Positions 8,464-16,430 of a stretch of 58,473 bases of DNA are shown here, piece by piece; within the stretch, counting starts at the first letter, position 1; the number at the start of each line of letters is the position of its first letter. The position numbers were made by a program, and so were the translations under genes. The notes under the pieces were generated by a model, which saw only the letters and a program-made list of their open reading frames with translations, did not search any database and was not told the DNA's origin. Source of the DNA: Prevotellaceae bacterium UBA1710 (GTDB taxonomy: Bacteria > Bacteroidota > Bacteroidia > Bacteroidales > Bacteroidaceae); NCBI GenBank assembly GCA_002317355.1, contig DCJC01000055.1, positions 1-58,473 on the forward strand. Direction: 5' to 3'.

Positions 8464-9851
8464 AGTTTTCTTGGATCTGTGATTACACCTGTGATAGCAG
8501 ACGCAGCAACTACGAGTGGAGAAGCAAGAACGGTACGAGCACCAGGTCCCTGACGACCAACGAAGTTACGGTTACTTGTAGAGATAGAAAGCTTGCCTGC
8601 AGGAACCTTATCTGGGTTCATAGCAAGACATGAAGAGCATGAAGGGAGACGGAGCTCAAAACCTGCCTCTTCAAGGATCTTGTCGATACCCTCATCGATA
8701 ATCTGCTGACGAACGAGCCATGAACCTGGTACGAGCCATGCTACTACGTTCTCTGCCTTCTTCTTACCCTTAACAACAGATGCGAATGCACGGAAATCCT
8801 CAATACGACCATTTGTACAAGCACCGAGGAAGCAGTAGTCAACTGGTGTGCCCTCGAGCTTCTGACCTGGCTTGAACTGCATGTAGTCGAGCATATCGAG
8901 GAACTGAGTCTTGTCTGCCTCACCAATCTGCTCGAGTGTAGGGATGCACTCATCGATAGCGATACCAGCACCTGGGTTTGTTCCGTAAGTGATACGTGGA
9001 ACGATGTCCTCTGCACGATATGTTACCTCCATGTCAAACTTAGCACCCTCATCGCTGTAGAGCTTCTTCCACTCCTCAACAGCCTTATCCCAGTCAGCAC
9101 CCTTAGGAGCGTACTCACGACCCTTGAGGTAAGCGAATGTTGTCTCGTCAGGAGCAATAAGACCAGCACGTGAACCCATCTCGATAGAGAGGTTAGAGAG
9201 TGTGAGACGACCTTCCATAGACATGTTGCGGATAGCGCTACCAGCATACTCTACAGCATAACCAGTAGCACCAGATGTTGTCATCTGAGCCATGATATAG
9301 AGAGCCACATCCTTAGCTGTTGTACCCTTTGGAAGTTCACCCTCAACGTTGATACGCATTGTCTTTGGCTTTGACTGGAGGATACACTGAGAAGCGAGTA
9401 CCTGAGCAACCTCAGAAGTACCGATACCCATAGCGATAGCACCTACAGCACCATGAGTAGATGTGTGTGAGTCACCACATACGATAGTCATACCAGGGAG
9501 TGAGAGAGCCTTCTCAGGACCTACAACGTGGATGATACCGTTATCCTTTGTGCCCATTGCGAAGTGCTTGATACCAAACTCTTCACAGTTAGCCTTCAAT
9601 GTCTCAACCTGCTTGCGACCTACAGGGTCGTTGATTACCTCCTGCTGATCAGAAGGAGTGTTGTGGTCAGGCATAGCGATTACGTGGTCAGGACGGAAAG
9701 CCTTGATACCCTTATCGCGAAGTGTGTCGAATGCCTGTGGTGATGTCACCTCATGTGCATAGAGGCGATCGATATACAGTTGTGTAGGACCGTCTTCCAC
9801 GTTCTGAACTACGTGTGCGTCCCAGATCTTGTCAAATAATGTTTTTGCCAT
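8460..9851 (-). CDS. leuC: 3-isopropylmalate dehydratase large subunit
   Basis: 463 residues, aconitase-superfamily subunit carrying the [4Fe-4S] cluster. Cluster ligands are Cys345 in GACTNG and Cys405/Cys408 in PSCSSCLA, and the CGDSHTSTHGA motif is at about 125-135. The frame is open to 9881, but the ATG at 9851 (MAKTLFDKIW) is the family start and lies four bases after the leuA stop, so I use it. The stop codon is inside the CTAG array. Confidence 0.96.
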   Translation of the reverse strand: MAKTLFDKIWDAHVVQNVEDGPTQLYIDRLYAHEVTSPQAFDTLRDKGIKAFRPDHVIAMPDHNTPSDQQEVINDPVGRKQVETLKANCEEFGIKHFAMGTKDNGIIHVVGPEKALSLPGMTIVCGDSHTSTHGAVGAIAMGIGTSEVAQVLASQCILQSKPKTMRINVEGELPKGTTAKDVALYIMAQMTTSGATGYAVEYAGSAIRNMSMEGRLTLSNLSIEMGSRAGLIAPDETTFAYLKGREYAPKGADWDKAVEEWKKLYSDEGAKFDMEVTYRAEDIVPRITYGTNPGAGIAIDECIPTLEQIGEADKTQFLDMLDYMQFKPGQKLEGTPVDYCFLGACTNGRIEDFRAFASVVKGKKKAENVVAWLVPGSWLVRQQIIDEGIDKILEEAGFELRLPSCSSCLAMNPDKVPAGKLSISTSNRNFVGRQGPGARTVLASPLVVAASAITGVITDPRKL

Positions 9852-9855
9852 TTTC

Positions 9856-11355
9856 TTATCTAAATTTATTAATTGCGTCAATATATGCTTCTACTGAAGC
9901 GGTTACGATATCTGTATTTGCTGCGAAGCCATAGTAGATATGACCATCGAACTCTACACTCTGATGTACCTTAGCGAGGTCGTCAGAGCCTTTAGAGATA
10001 GCCTGGATTGTGAAGTCCTTGAGTGTCATCTCACGCTTAATGATTGACTTGAGAGCGTTGATGGCTGCATCTACAGGACCATTTCCTGATGCAGCAGCCT
10101 CGAAGTGCTCGTTAGCAATCTGAAGACCAATGCTTGCTACTGAACGTGTTCCCTTACCAGCTGTTACCTGGAGGTAGTCGAGCTTCACGTTGTTCATCTC
10201 ATTGCGCTCAGCACCTGCAAGTACGAGGATATCATCATCAGTAACCTCCTTCTTCTTATCAGCAAGAACGAGGAACTCTGAATAGATCTTATCGAGCTTC
10301 TCACCTTCTACATCAACACCATTGATATGGAGACGATGCTTGAGGGCTGCACGACCAGAGCGAGCTGTGAGTACGATGCTTGCCTCGTCGATACCAACCT
10401 CCTTAGGATCCATGATCTCGTATGTTGAAGCATTCTTCAGCACACCATCCTGATGGATACCTGATGAATGAGCGAAGGCATTCTTACCAACGATAGCCTT
10501 GTTTGGCTGAACTGGCATGTTCATAAGAGAACTTACCATACGGCTTGTTGGGTAGATCTTTGTTGTATTGATGTTTGTATCGATACCAAGATCTGGGTGA
10601 GTCTTGAAGATCATTGCAACCTCCTCAAGTGATGTGTTACCAGCACGCTCACCAATACCGTTGATAGTAACCTCTACCTGACGAGCACCACCAAGAACAC
10701 CAGCTACGGTATTAGCTGTAGCCATACCGAGGTCATTGTGGCAGTGGGTAGAAAGGATTGACTTACCTGCAGCGAAAGCATCTACATGCTCATAGAGGTA
10801 CTTAATCTTCTCCTGATACTCGTTTGGCACACGGAATCCTGTTGTGTCAGGGATATTACATACAGTAGCACCAGCCTTTGTTACGGCATCAATAACACGA
10901 GCAAGATACTCGTTATCAGTACGACCAGCATCCTCTGCATAGAACTCAACGTCCTCTACATAGCGCTTTGCATACTTAACGGCACGAACGGCACGCTCGA
11001 TAATCTCCTCTGGAGTGCTATTAAACTTGAACTTGATATGTGAAGGGCTTGTGCCAATACCAGTATGGATACGACCGCGCTTAGCATACTTAAGTGCCTC
11101 GGCAGCAACATCAATATCCTTCTCTACGGCACGTGTAAGTGCACAGATAGTAGGCCATGTAACTGCCTTACTGATCTCAACAACTGAATTGAAGTCGCCT
11201 GGAGATGAAACAGGGAAACCAGCCTCGATGACATCTACACCGAGAGCCTCGAGCTGCTTAGCCACCTGAATCTTCTCAACGGTATTCAACTGACATCCTG
11301 GTACCTGCTCACCATCACGGAGTGTGGTATCAAAAATATATAATCTGTCGCTCAT
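9856..11355 (-). CDS. leuA: 2-isopropylmalate synthase
   Basis: 499 residues, the committed step of leucine synthesis: 2-oxoisovalerate plus acetyl-CoA gives 2-isopropylmalate. The DTTLRDGEQ motif (residues 9-17), metal ligands His204 and His206 in THCHND, and GIGERAGNTSLEE (about 233-245) are all present. The C-terminal allosteric leucine-binding domain is full length. It is the first structural gene of the operon and follows a leader peptide and attenuator, so expression should respond to charged tRNA levels as well as to leucine feedback on the enzyme. leuB is not in this window. Confidence 0.96.
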   Translation of the reverse strand: MSDRLYIFDTTLRDGEQVPGCQLNTVEKIQVAKQLEALGVDVIEAGFPVSSPGDFNSVVEISKAVTWPTICALTRAVEKDIDVAAEALKYAKRGRIHTGIGTSPSHIKFKFNSTPEEIIERAVRAVKYAKRYVEDVEFYAEDAGRTDNEYLARVIDAVTKAGATVCNIPDTTGFRVPNEYQEKIKYLYEHVDAFAAGKSILSTHCHNDLGMATANTVAGVLGGARQVEVTINGIGERAGNTSLEEVAMIFKTHPDLGIDTNINTTKIYPTSRMVSSLMNMPVQPNKAIVGKNAFAHSSGIHQDGVLKNASTYEIMDPKEVGIDEASIVLTARSGRAALKHRLHINGVDVEGEKLDKIYSEFLVLADKKKEVTDDDILVLAGAERNEMNNVKLDYLQVTAGKGTRSVASIGLQIANEHFEAAASGNGPVDAAINALKSIIKREMTLKDFTIQAISKGSDDLAKVHQSVEFDGHIYYGFAANTDIVTASVEAYIDAINKFR

Positions 11356-11404
11356 ATTTTGTTTATTTTTTAACTTTTACTACTATAACCTACGTTTAGT
11401 CAAA

Positions 11405-11447
11405 GAAAAAAGCCTTCTTCACATCCCAGCGAGAAGTGAAAAAGGCT
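11405..11447 (-). terminator. Attenuator terminator in the leu leader
   Basis: On the minus strand AGCCTTTTTCAC (11447-11436) pairs with GTGAAGAAGGCT (11422-11411) at 11 of 12 positions and is followed by TTTTTTC, a classic intrinsic terminator placed before leuA. Its 5' arm (11445-11428) can instead pair with leader bases 11497-11481, which would remove the terminator. Confidence 0.85.
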
Positions 11448-11469
11448 CATAATATTTTTTGCATCATAA

Positions 11470-11553
11470 TTACCAGCACACCTTATCACTTCCCGCTTCG
11501 TATCGAAGAAGGATGTTAATAATAAGGGCAGATAGTGTGATGTTATTTGTCAT
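11470..11553 (-). CDS. leuL: leu operon leader peptide
   Basis: A 27-codon ORF from ATG at 11553 to TAA at 11470. Eight of its first sixteen codons are Leu (7, 10, 15, 16) or Ile (5, 11, 12, 14), including the run LIINILL. The transcript would start about 20 bases upstream. After the Leu-Leu pair comes a small hairpin (CTTCG/CGAAG, 11508-11496), then the antiterminator segment, then the terminator. This order is what ribosome-mediated attenuation requires: stalling at Leu/Ile codons when charged tRNA is scarce frees 11497-11481 to pair with the terminator arm and lets transcription reach leuA. The peptide itself probably has no other function. The symbol follows enterobacterial usage. Confidence 0.85.
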   Translation of the reverse strand: MTNNITLSALIINILLRYEAGSDKVCW

Positions 11554-11579
11554 ATTTATCTAATCTTTGAAAAACGATG

Positions 11580-11611
11580 CAAAATTAATACATTTTCCCG
11601 ACAAAAACAAA
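11580..11611 (-). promoter_or_regulatory. Promoter of the leu operon
   Basis: On the minus strand TTTG (11611-11608), 20 bases, then TAATTTTG (11587-11580), a full match to the Bacteroidetes consensus. It places the transcript start just before the leader peptide. Confidence 0.85.
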
Positions 11612-11764
11612 TAATTCGTGATATATTTTACGTTTTTCACCATTATTTTCTTATAAAATTGAGGTTTATCATCAAAAATAGTAATAATTCATAGTTTTTA
11701 GTCATTTTCGGAAGGATGCGAGCTAACCACATGTGTTTTTCATGTTCAGAAACAGCAGATAAAA

Positions 11765-11796
11765 AGAAATCGCAAACCCTGAGGCTTGCGATTTCT
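11765..11796 (-). terminator. Terminator of the arabinose operon
   Basis: AGAAATCGCAA pairs perfectly with TTGCGATTTCT (11 bp, 10-base loop). On the minus strand it is followed by a T run and lies seven bases past the rpiB stop. Confidence 0.85.
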
Positions 11797-11802
11797 GTAT
11801 TT

Positions 11803-12243
11803 TTACTTGATTGCGATCTTATCGATACGTGTCTGATGACGACCGCCCTCGAATGGAGTCTTAAGGTATTCATCCATGATTACCTGAGCCTCACGGTTGC
11901 TAATGAAGCGACCTGGCATTACGAGGCAGTTAGCATTGTTGTGCTGACGGATAAGGTGAGCAACCTCTACATTCCAGCAAAGACCAGCGCGAACGCCCTG
12001 ATGCTTGTTGAGAGTCATAGAGATACCCTCGCCTGAACCACACATAGCAATACCACATTCAACTTCTCCTGACTCAATAGCATTTGCAAGAGCATGACCG
12101 AAGTCAGGATAGTCAACAGAAGCATCGCTCCATGTACCGTAATCCTTAACCTCATAGCCCTTCTCCTCAAGATACTGGAGAACAAACTGCTTGAGAGGGA
12201 AGCCAGCGTGATCGGTGGCAACACCAATTACTTTCTTTTCCAT
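11803..12243 (-). CDS. rpiB: Ribose 5-phosphate isomerase B
   Basis: 146 residues of the RpiB/LacAB family, interconverting ribose 5-phosphate and ribulose 5-phosphate. Asp11-His12, catalytic Cys68 in MCGSG and the RQHNNAN segment (His101) are in place. The frame opens at 12270, but the first nine residues (MGGAGGGSF) are translated repeat arm, so the ATG at 12243 is the start. It is the last gene of the arabinose operon, next to transketolase, where it supplies ribose 5-phosphate for the transketolase reaction that consumes xylulose 5-phosphate. Confidence 0.95.
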   Translation of the reverse strand: MEKKVIGVATDHAGFPLKQFVLQYLEEKGYEVKDYGTWSDASVDYPDFGHALANAIESGEVECGIAMCGSGEGISMTLNKHQGVRAGLCWNVEVAHLIRQHNNANCLVMPGRFISNREAQVIMDEYLKTPFEGGRHQTRIDKIAIK

Positions 12244-12246
12244 AAA

Positions 12247-12426
12247 AGACCCACCCCCAGCCCCTCCCATAAAGGGAGGGGAGTAGATTGTATTTCTCCC
12301 GGATGGGTAGGAGCTTTAAGATTATTAATATTAAGACGTACCAAGACCTATACCCATATCTAAAAACGATTAGCATTCAATACTAACCATTCCCCTCCCC
12401 TTAAGGGAGGGGTTATGGGTGGGTCT
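12247..12426. repeat. G/C-rich inverted repeat between transketolase and rpiB
   Basis: Arm 12247-12281 (agacccaccc... ending gggagggg) faces arm 12392-12426 (cccctcccc... ending gtgggtct) across a 110-base spacer. Each arm also contains its own small cccct/agggg hairpin. No ORF lies in the spacer. Confidence 0.9.
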
Positions 12427-12433
12427 TATAGCC

Positions 12434-14461
12434 TTAAAGCATTGACTTAACCTGGTTGTAAACGTTCTCAGCTGTGTAACCGAGCTTCTCGTCGAGAACC
12501 TTGTAAGGAGCAGAGAAACCGAATGTCTCAAGACCCCATACCTTTGACTTAGGATCAGCACCGATGAGGAATGCCTGGAGGTTAACTGGGAGACCAGCTG
12601 TCATACCGAATACCTTAGCACCTGTTGGAACAACGCTCTGCTGGTACTCAGCGCTCTGGCAACGGAAGAGACCCTCAGAAGGTACAGATACGATACGAAC
12701 CTTGACACCATCCTTACGGAGGAGCTCAGCACCAGAAACGAGTGTAGAAACCTCAGAACCTGTAGCAACCATTACTACGTCTGGGTTCTCGTCTGAACCA
12801 GCTACGATGTAGCCACCCTTACGAGCCTGCTCATAGTCGTTACCCTCTGGGAGGTTGTTGATGTTCTGACGAGAAAGGATGAGCGCTGTAGGGCTCTCCA
12901 TGTTCTCCATAGCCATAGCCCATGCAGTTGTTGTCTCCTTAGCATCAGCAGGACGAAGAACGAGTGTAGAGTTCTTGCCATCGTGACGCTTGAGCTTCTC
13001 CATGAGACGAATCTGTGCCTCGTGCTCAACTGGCTCGTGAGTAGGTCCATCCTCACCTACACGGAATGCGTCGTGTGTCCAGATGAACTTAACTGGGAGC
13101 TGCATGAGAGCTGCCATACGAACTACAGGGAGCATGTACTGAGAGAATACGAAGAATGTACCACAAGCTGGGATAACACCACCGTGGAGTGCCATACCTA
13201 CGCAGCAGCATGCCATTGTGAACTCAGCAACACCTGCCTGGAAGAATGCACCTGAGAAATCGTCAGCAGTAAGAGCGTGAGTCTTCTTGAGGAAGCCGTC
13301 AGTCTTATCTGAGTTAGAAAGGTCTGCAGAAGCACAGATCATATTTGGAACCTGCTCAGCGAGAACTGAGAGACAAGCAGCAGAAGCGCTACGTGTAGCG
13401 TCGTTGTCCTTCTGTACGCACTTGCTCCAGTCAATCTTTGGAGCCTTGCCAGAGAACCAGTCAGCCTGCTGTGCAGCCTTCTCTGGGTTAGCGTCAGCCC
13501 AAGCCTTCTCCTCTGCATAACGAGCAGCGCAGATAGCCTCGAGTTCCTTAGCACGGTTAGCATAAAGTTCCTTAACATCCTCGAAGATCTGGAATGGGTT
13601 CTCAGGATCACCACCGAGGTTCTTAACAGTGTTAACGAATGCGTCACCACCGAGAGGAGCACCGTGAGTCTTGCAGTTAGCCTCGTAAGAAGTACCGTCA
13701 GCCTTGAGGGCACCCTTACCCATGATACACTTACCGATGATGAGAGTTGGCTTGCCCTTAACAGCCTGAGCCTTCTCGATAGCAGCACGGATCTGAGTAG
13801 CGTCGTTACCGTTGATTTCGATAACCTCCCAGTTCTGAGCGCGATACTTAGCAGCTGTATCCTCATTCATAACTTCCTTAGTCTCAGTAGAGAGCTGGAT
13901 GTCATTGCAGTCATAGAACATGATGAGGTTGTCAAGACCGAGGTTACCAGCGATACGAGCAGCACCCTGAGAAACCTCCTCCTGAACACCACCGTCAGAG
14001 ATGTATGCGTAGATAGTCTCCTTAGCGAATGTTGGGTTGCCTGTGTGCTCAGCAAGGAACTTAGCAGCGATAGCAGCACCAATAGCATAAGCGTGACCCT
14101 GACCGAGAGGACCTGATGTATTCTCGATACCACGAGCTACCTCATACTCTGGGTGACCTGTTGTAGCAGAACCCCACTGACGGAGCTGTGCGAGCTCGTC
14201 GAGAGAGAACTTACCTGCGAGGCAAAGCTGTGAATAGAGCATTGGAGCCATGTGACCTGGATCAAGGAAGAAACGGTCGCGACCTACCCACTCAGGGTTC
14301 TTTGGGTCATACTGGAGATACTCTGAATAAAGTACGTTGATGAAGTCAGCACCGCCCATAGCACCACCTGGGTGACCAGACTTTGCCTTTTCAACTGCAG
14401 CAGCAGCAAGGATACGAATGTTATCCGCTGCATGATTTAAAACTTTGATGTCGTTTGCCAT
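12434..14461 (-). CDS. tkt: Transketolase
   Basis: 675 residues with the three-domain transketolase layout. Residues 1-45 contain SGHPGGAMG with His30. The TPP-binding segment runs from YISDGGVQEEVSQGAA to FYDCNDIQLS (about 155-190). The pyrimidine domain includes GVAEFTMACCCVGMALHGG (about 408-428), and a C-terminal domain follows. It moves two-carbon units between pentose phosphates. Its place in this operon, between the FGGY kinase and rpiB, marks it as the outlet for xylulose 5-phosphate from arabinose. Codon use is strongly biased (favoured codons such as GGT, GCA, AAG), a sign of high expression and the reason for the long antisense shadow frames over it. Confidence 0.96.
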   Translation of the reverse strand: MANDIKVLNHAADNIRILAAAAVEKAKSGHPGGAMGGADFINVLYSEYLQYDPKNPEWVGRDRFFLDPGHMAPMLYSQLCLAGKFSLDELAQLRQWGSATTGHPEYEVARGIENTSGPLGQGHAYAIGAAIAAKFLAEHTGNPTFAKETIYAYISDGGVQEEVSQGAARIAGNLGLDNLIMFYDCNDIQLSTETKEVMNEDTAAKYRAQNWEVIEINGNDATQIRAAIEKAQAVKGKPTLIIGKCIMGKGALKADGTSYEANCKTHGAPLGGDAFVNTVKNLGGDPENPFQIFEDVKELYANRAKELEAICAARYAEEKAWADANPEKAAQQADWFSGKAPKIDWSKCVQKDNDATRSASAACLSVLAEQVPNMICASADLSNSDKTDGFLKKTHALTADDFSGAFFQAGVAEFTMACCCVGMALHGGVIPACGTFFVFSQYMLPVVRMAALMQLPVKFIWTHDAFRVGEDGPTHEPVEHEAQIRLMEKLKRHDGKNSTLVLRPADAKETTTAWAMAMENMESPTALILSRQNINNLPEGNDYEQARKGGYIVAGSDENPDVVMVATGSEVSTLVSGAELLRKDGVKVRIVSVPSEGLFRCQSAEYQQSVVPTGAKVFGMTAGLPVNLQAFLIGADPKSKVWGLETFGFSAPYKVLDEKLGYTAENVYNQVKSML

Positions 14462-14507
14462 TTTTGTTATTATTAAATAAAAAATATGTGATAAATCGAA
14501 TATTATT

Positions 14508-14615
14508 CAATTACAAATTACAAATTACCCATATACAATTGAATGCAATCAGGCATCTGATGTCTTGGCTTAACCAAGGTATCTAAGTAATTCGTAACTT
14601 GTAATTTGTAATTAT
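14508..14615. repeat. A/T-rich inverted repeat between FGGY kinase and transketolase
   Basis: Arm 14508-14530 (caattacaaattac seeds) faces 14587-14615 (gtaattcgtaacttgtaatt seeds). The 56-base spacer contains a small cttgg/ccaag hairpin. The seeds resemble those at 22081-22154 but not those of other loci. Confidence 0.85.
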
Positions 14616-14623
14616 CAAAAAGT

Positions 14624-16255
14624 TTACAACTTGTGAACCTCTGTAGCCTTCATCTCTACAGCGAGATCAGCCTTGTAGTTCTCGATGTACTTGTTGAAGC
14701 CCTCTACATCCTCTGGTGTTGGTGCGATTTCCACACCTGTGTTACCAGCGAATACCACTTCCTCAAGCCAATCTGCGAGGTTAAGGTTCTTAGGGTTGCG
14801 AACGCTATAAGCAGCGAGAAGAGCGATACCCCATGCACCACCCTCACCAGCAGTCTCCATTACAGAGATTGGGGAGTTGAGAGCAGCAGCAAGCACACGC
14901 TGACCAACACCCTTAGTCTTGAAGAGACCACCATGACCAGTGATACGATCAACCTTTACGTTCTCCTCATTGAAGAGTACGTCGTTACCAAGCTTCAATA
15001 CAGCTACAGAAGCATATAGATGTGAACGCATGAAGTTAGCGAGGTTGAACTTGTCATTAGCAGAACGAACGAACATAGGACGACCTTCTGCAAGACCAGT
15101 TACAGGCTCACCTGAGATATAGTTGTATGCAACAAGACCACCGCAATCAGGATTGCCTGTGAGAGCATTGTTGTAGAGTTTTCCGAATACCTCATTCATA
15201 TCTACTGGGATACCGAGCAACTGCTGATACTCCTTGAAAAGACCTACCCAAGCGTTGAGGTCAGAAGTACAGTTGTTACAGTGTACCATAGCAACGAGGC
15301 TACCATCAGGAGTTGTAACCATATCGATCATCTCAGATGGCTTGCTGAGATCCTTCTCAAGAACGATCATAGAGAAAGATGAAGTACCTGCAGATACGTT
15401 ACCAGTGCGCTGCTTAACAGCATTTGTAGCAACCATACCTGTACCTGCATCACCTTCTGGAGGACATACTGGACAACCACCCTTCAAGTGACCAGAGATA
15501 TCAAGACGACGTGCACCGTGATCAGAAAGCACACCAGCATCAGCACCTGCAAGGATACACTCTGGGAGAATATCCTCGAGCTTCCAAGAGTAGCCCTTAG
15601 GAGCGATGAGATCATTGAACTTACGAACCATCTCTGCGTTATAGTTCTTTGTCTCTGGATCAACAGGAATCATACCTGAAGCATCACCGATACCAAGAAC
15701 CTTCTTACCAGTAAGACGCCAGTGGATGTAACCAGCAAGTGTTGTGAGGTAAGTGATATCCTTTACGTGCTCCTCATTATTCAGGATTGCCTGATAGAGA
15801 TGAGAGATAGACCAACGGAGAGGAATGTTGTAGTTGAAGAGCTTAGAGAGCTCTGCTGCTGCAGGACCAGTATTGGTGTTACGCCATGTACGGAAGTTAG
15901 CAAGAATCTTCTCTGCCTCTGATGGATCACCATAGCGGCTTGCAGTGCCAGTAGGACCGAATGCCATATAACCGTGCATCATTGCAGAGATACCGATAGA
16001 TGCGAGATGCTCGATCTCACAGTCGAACTCAGCACGTACATTTCTACGAAGATCAGCGTAACAGTCCTCAAGACCGAACCAGATAGCCTCTGTGCTATAA
16101 GTCCAAAGACCATCTTCGAGCTGATTTTCCCACTCGTGACTACCCTGTGCTATAGGCTTGTTCTCTTCATCAATGAGAACTGCCTTGATTCTGGTTGAGC
16201 CAAACTCAATACCGAGAATGGCTTTACCTGATGTAATAGTTTCTTTTGCTGTCAT
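14624..16255 (-). CDS. FGGY-family carbohydrate kinase, probable L-ribulokinase of the arabinose pathway
   Basis: 543-residue sugar kinase. The N-terminal ATPase half starts GIEFGSTRIKAVLID (15-29), with Glu where most FGGY kinases have Asp. GDAGTGM and TSSFSMIVL mark the phosphate-binding region, and the FGGY_C half begins near residue 285, with HGGLFKTKGVGQ as its loop. By sequence alone it could be called xylulokinase. Its place between araA and transketolase, in an operon with araD, and the absence of any other ribulokinase candidate make L-ribulose the likely substrate. This agrees with the non-orthologous arabinose kinase known from Bacteroides. Confidence 0.85.
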   Translation of the reverse strand: MTAKETITSGKAILGIEFGSTRIKAVLIDEENKPIAQGSHEWENQLEDGLWTYSTEAIWFGLEDCYADLRRNVRAEFDCEIEHLASIGISAMMHGYMAFGPTGTASRYGDPSEAEKILANFRTWRNTNTGPAAAELSKLFNYNIPLRWSISHLYQAILNNEEHVKDITYLTTLAGYIHWRLTGKKVLGIGDASGMIPVDPETKNYNAEMVRKFNDLIAPKGYSWKLEDILPECILAGADAGVLSDHGARRLDISGHLKGGCPVCPPEGDAGTGMVATNAVKQRTGNVSAGTSSFSMIVLEKDLSKPSEMIDMVTTPDGSLVAMVHCNNCTSDLNAWVGLFKEYQQLLGIPVDMNEVFGKLYNNALTGNPDCGGLVAYNYISGEPVTGLAEGRPMFVRSANDKFNLANFMRSHLYASVAVLKLGNDVLFNEENVKVDRITGHGGLFKTKGVGQRVLAAALNSPISVMETAGEGGAWGIALLAAYSVRNPKNLNLADWLEEVVFAGNTGVEIAPTPEDVEGFNKYIENYKADLAVEMKATEVHKL

Positions 16256-16256
16256 A

Positions 16257-16422
16257 GCCTCTCCCCCCGCCCTCCCCCGTAGGGAGGGAGCCGGATTGCT
16301 GATGGGGGAATCCGTTTTTATATTTGTAATTTTAAATGCCTAACCATCCCGTTGTCGATTCAAAACTGAATTCTTTTGATTGAACCGGCTCCCTCCCTAC
16401 GGGGGAGGGCGGGGGGAGAGGC
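16257..16422. repeat. Perfect 38-bp inverted repeat between araA and the kinase gene
   Basis: Arms 16257-16294 and 16385-16422 are exact reverse complements over 38 bases, rich in ccccc/ggggg, around a 90-base A/T-rich spacer. The same spacer length (90) occurs in the element at 34297-34444, with different arms. The element begins one base past the kinase ATG end and ends eight bases before the araA stop codon. Confidence 0.95.
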
Positions 16423-16430
16423 CCTATTTT

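Noticed and set aside
13339..14133. Long antisense frames over transketolase (also over pdxS, the leu genes and araA)
   Set aside because: They are shadows of strongly biased codon use in highly expressed genes; the products are Ser/Leu/Arg-rich with no domain and no promoter.
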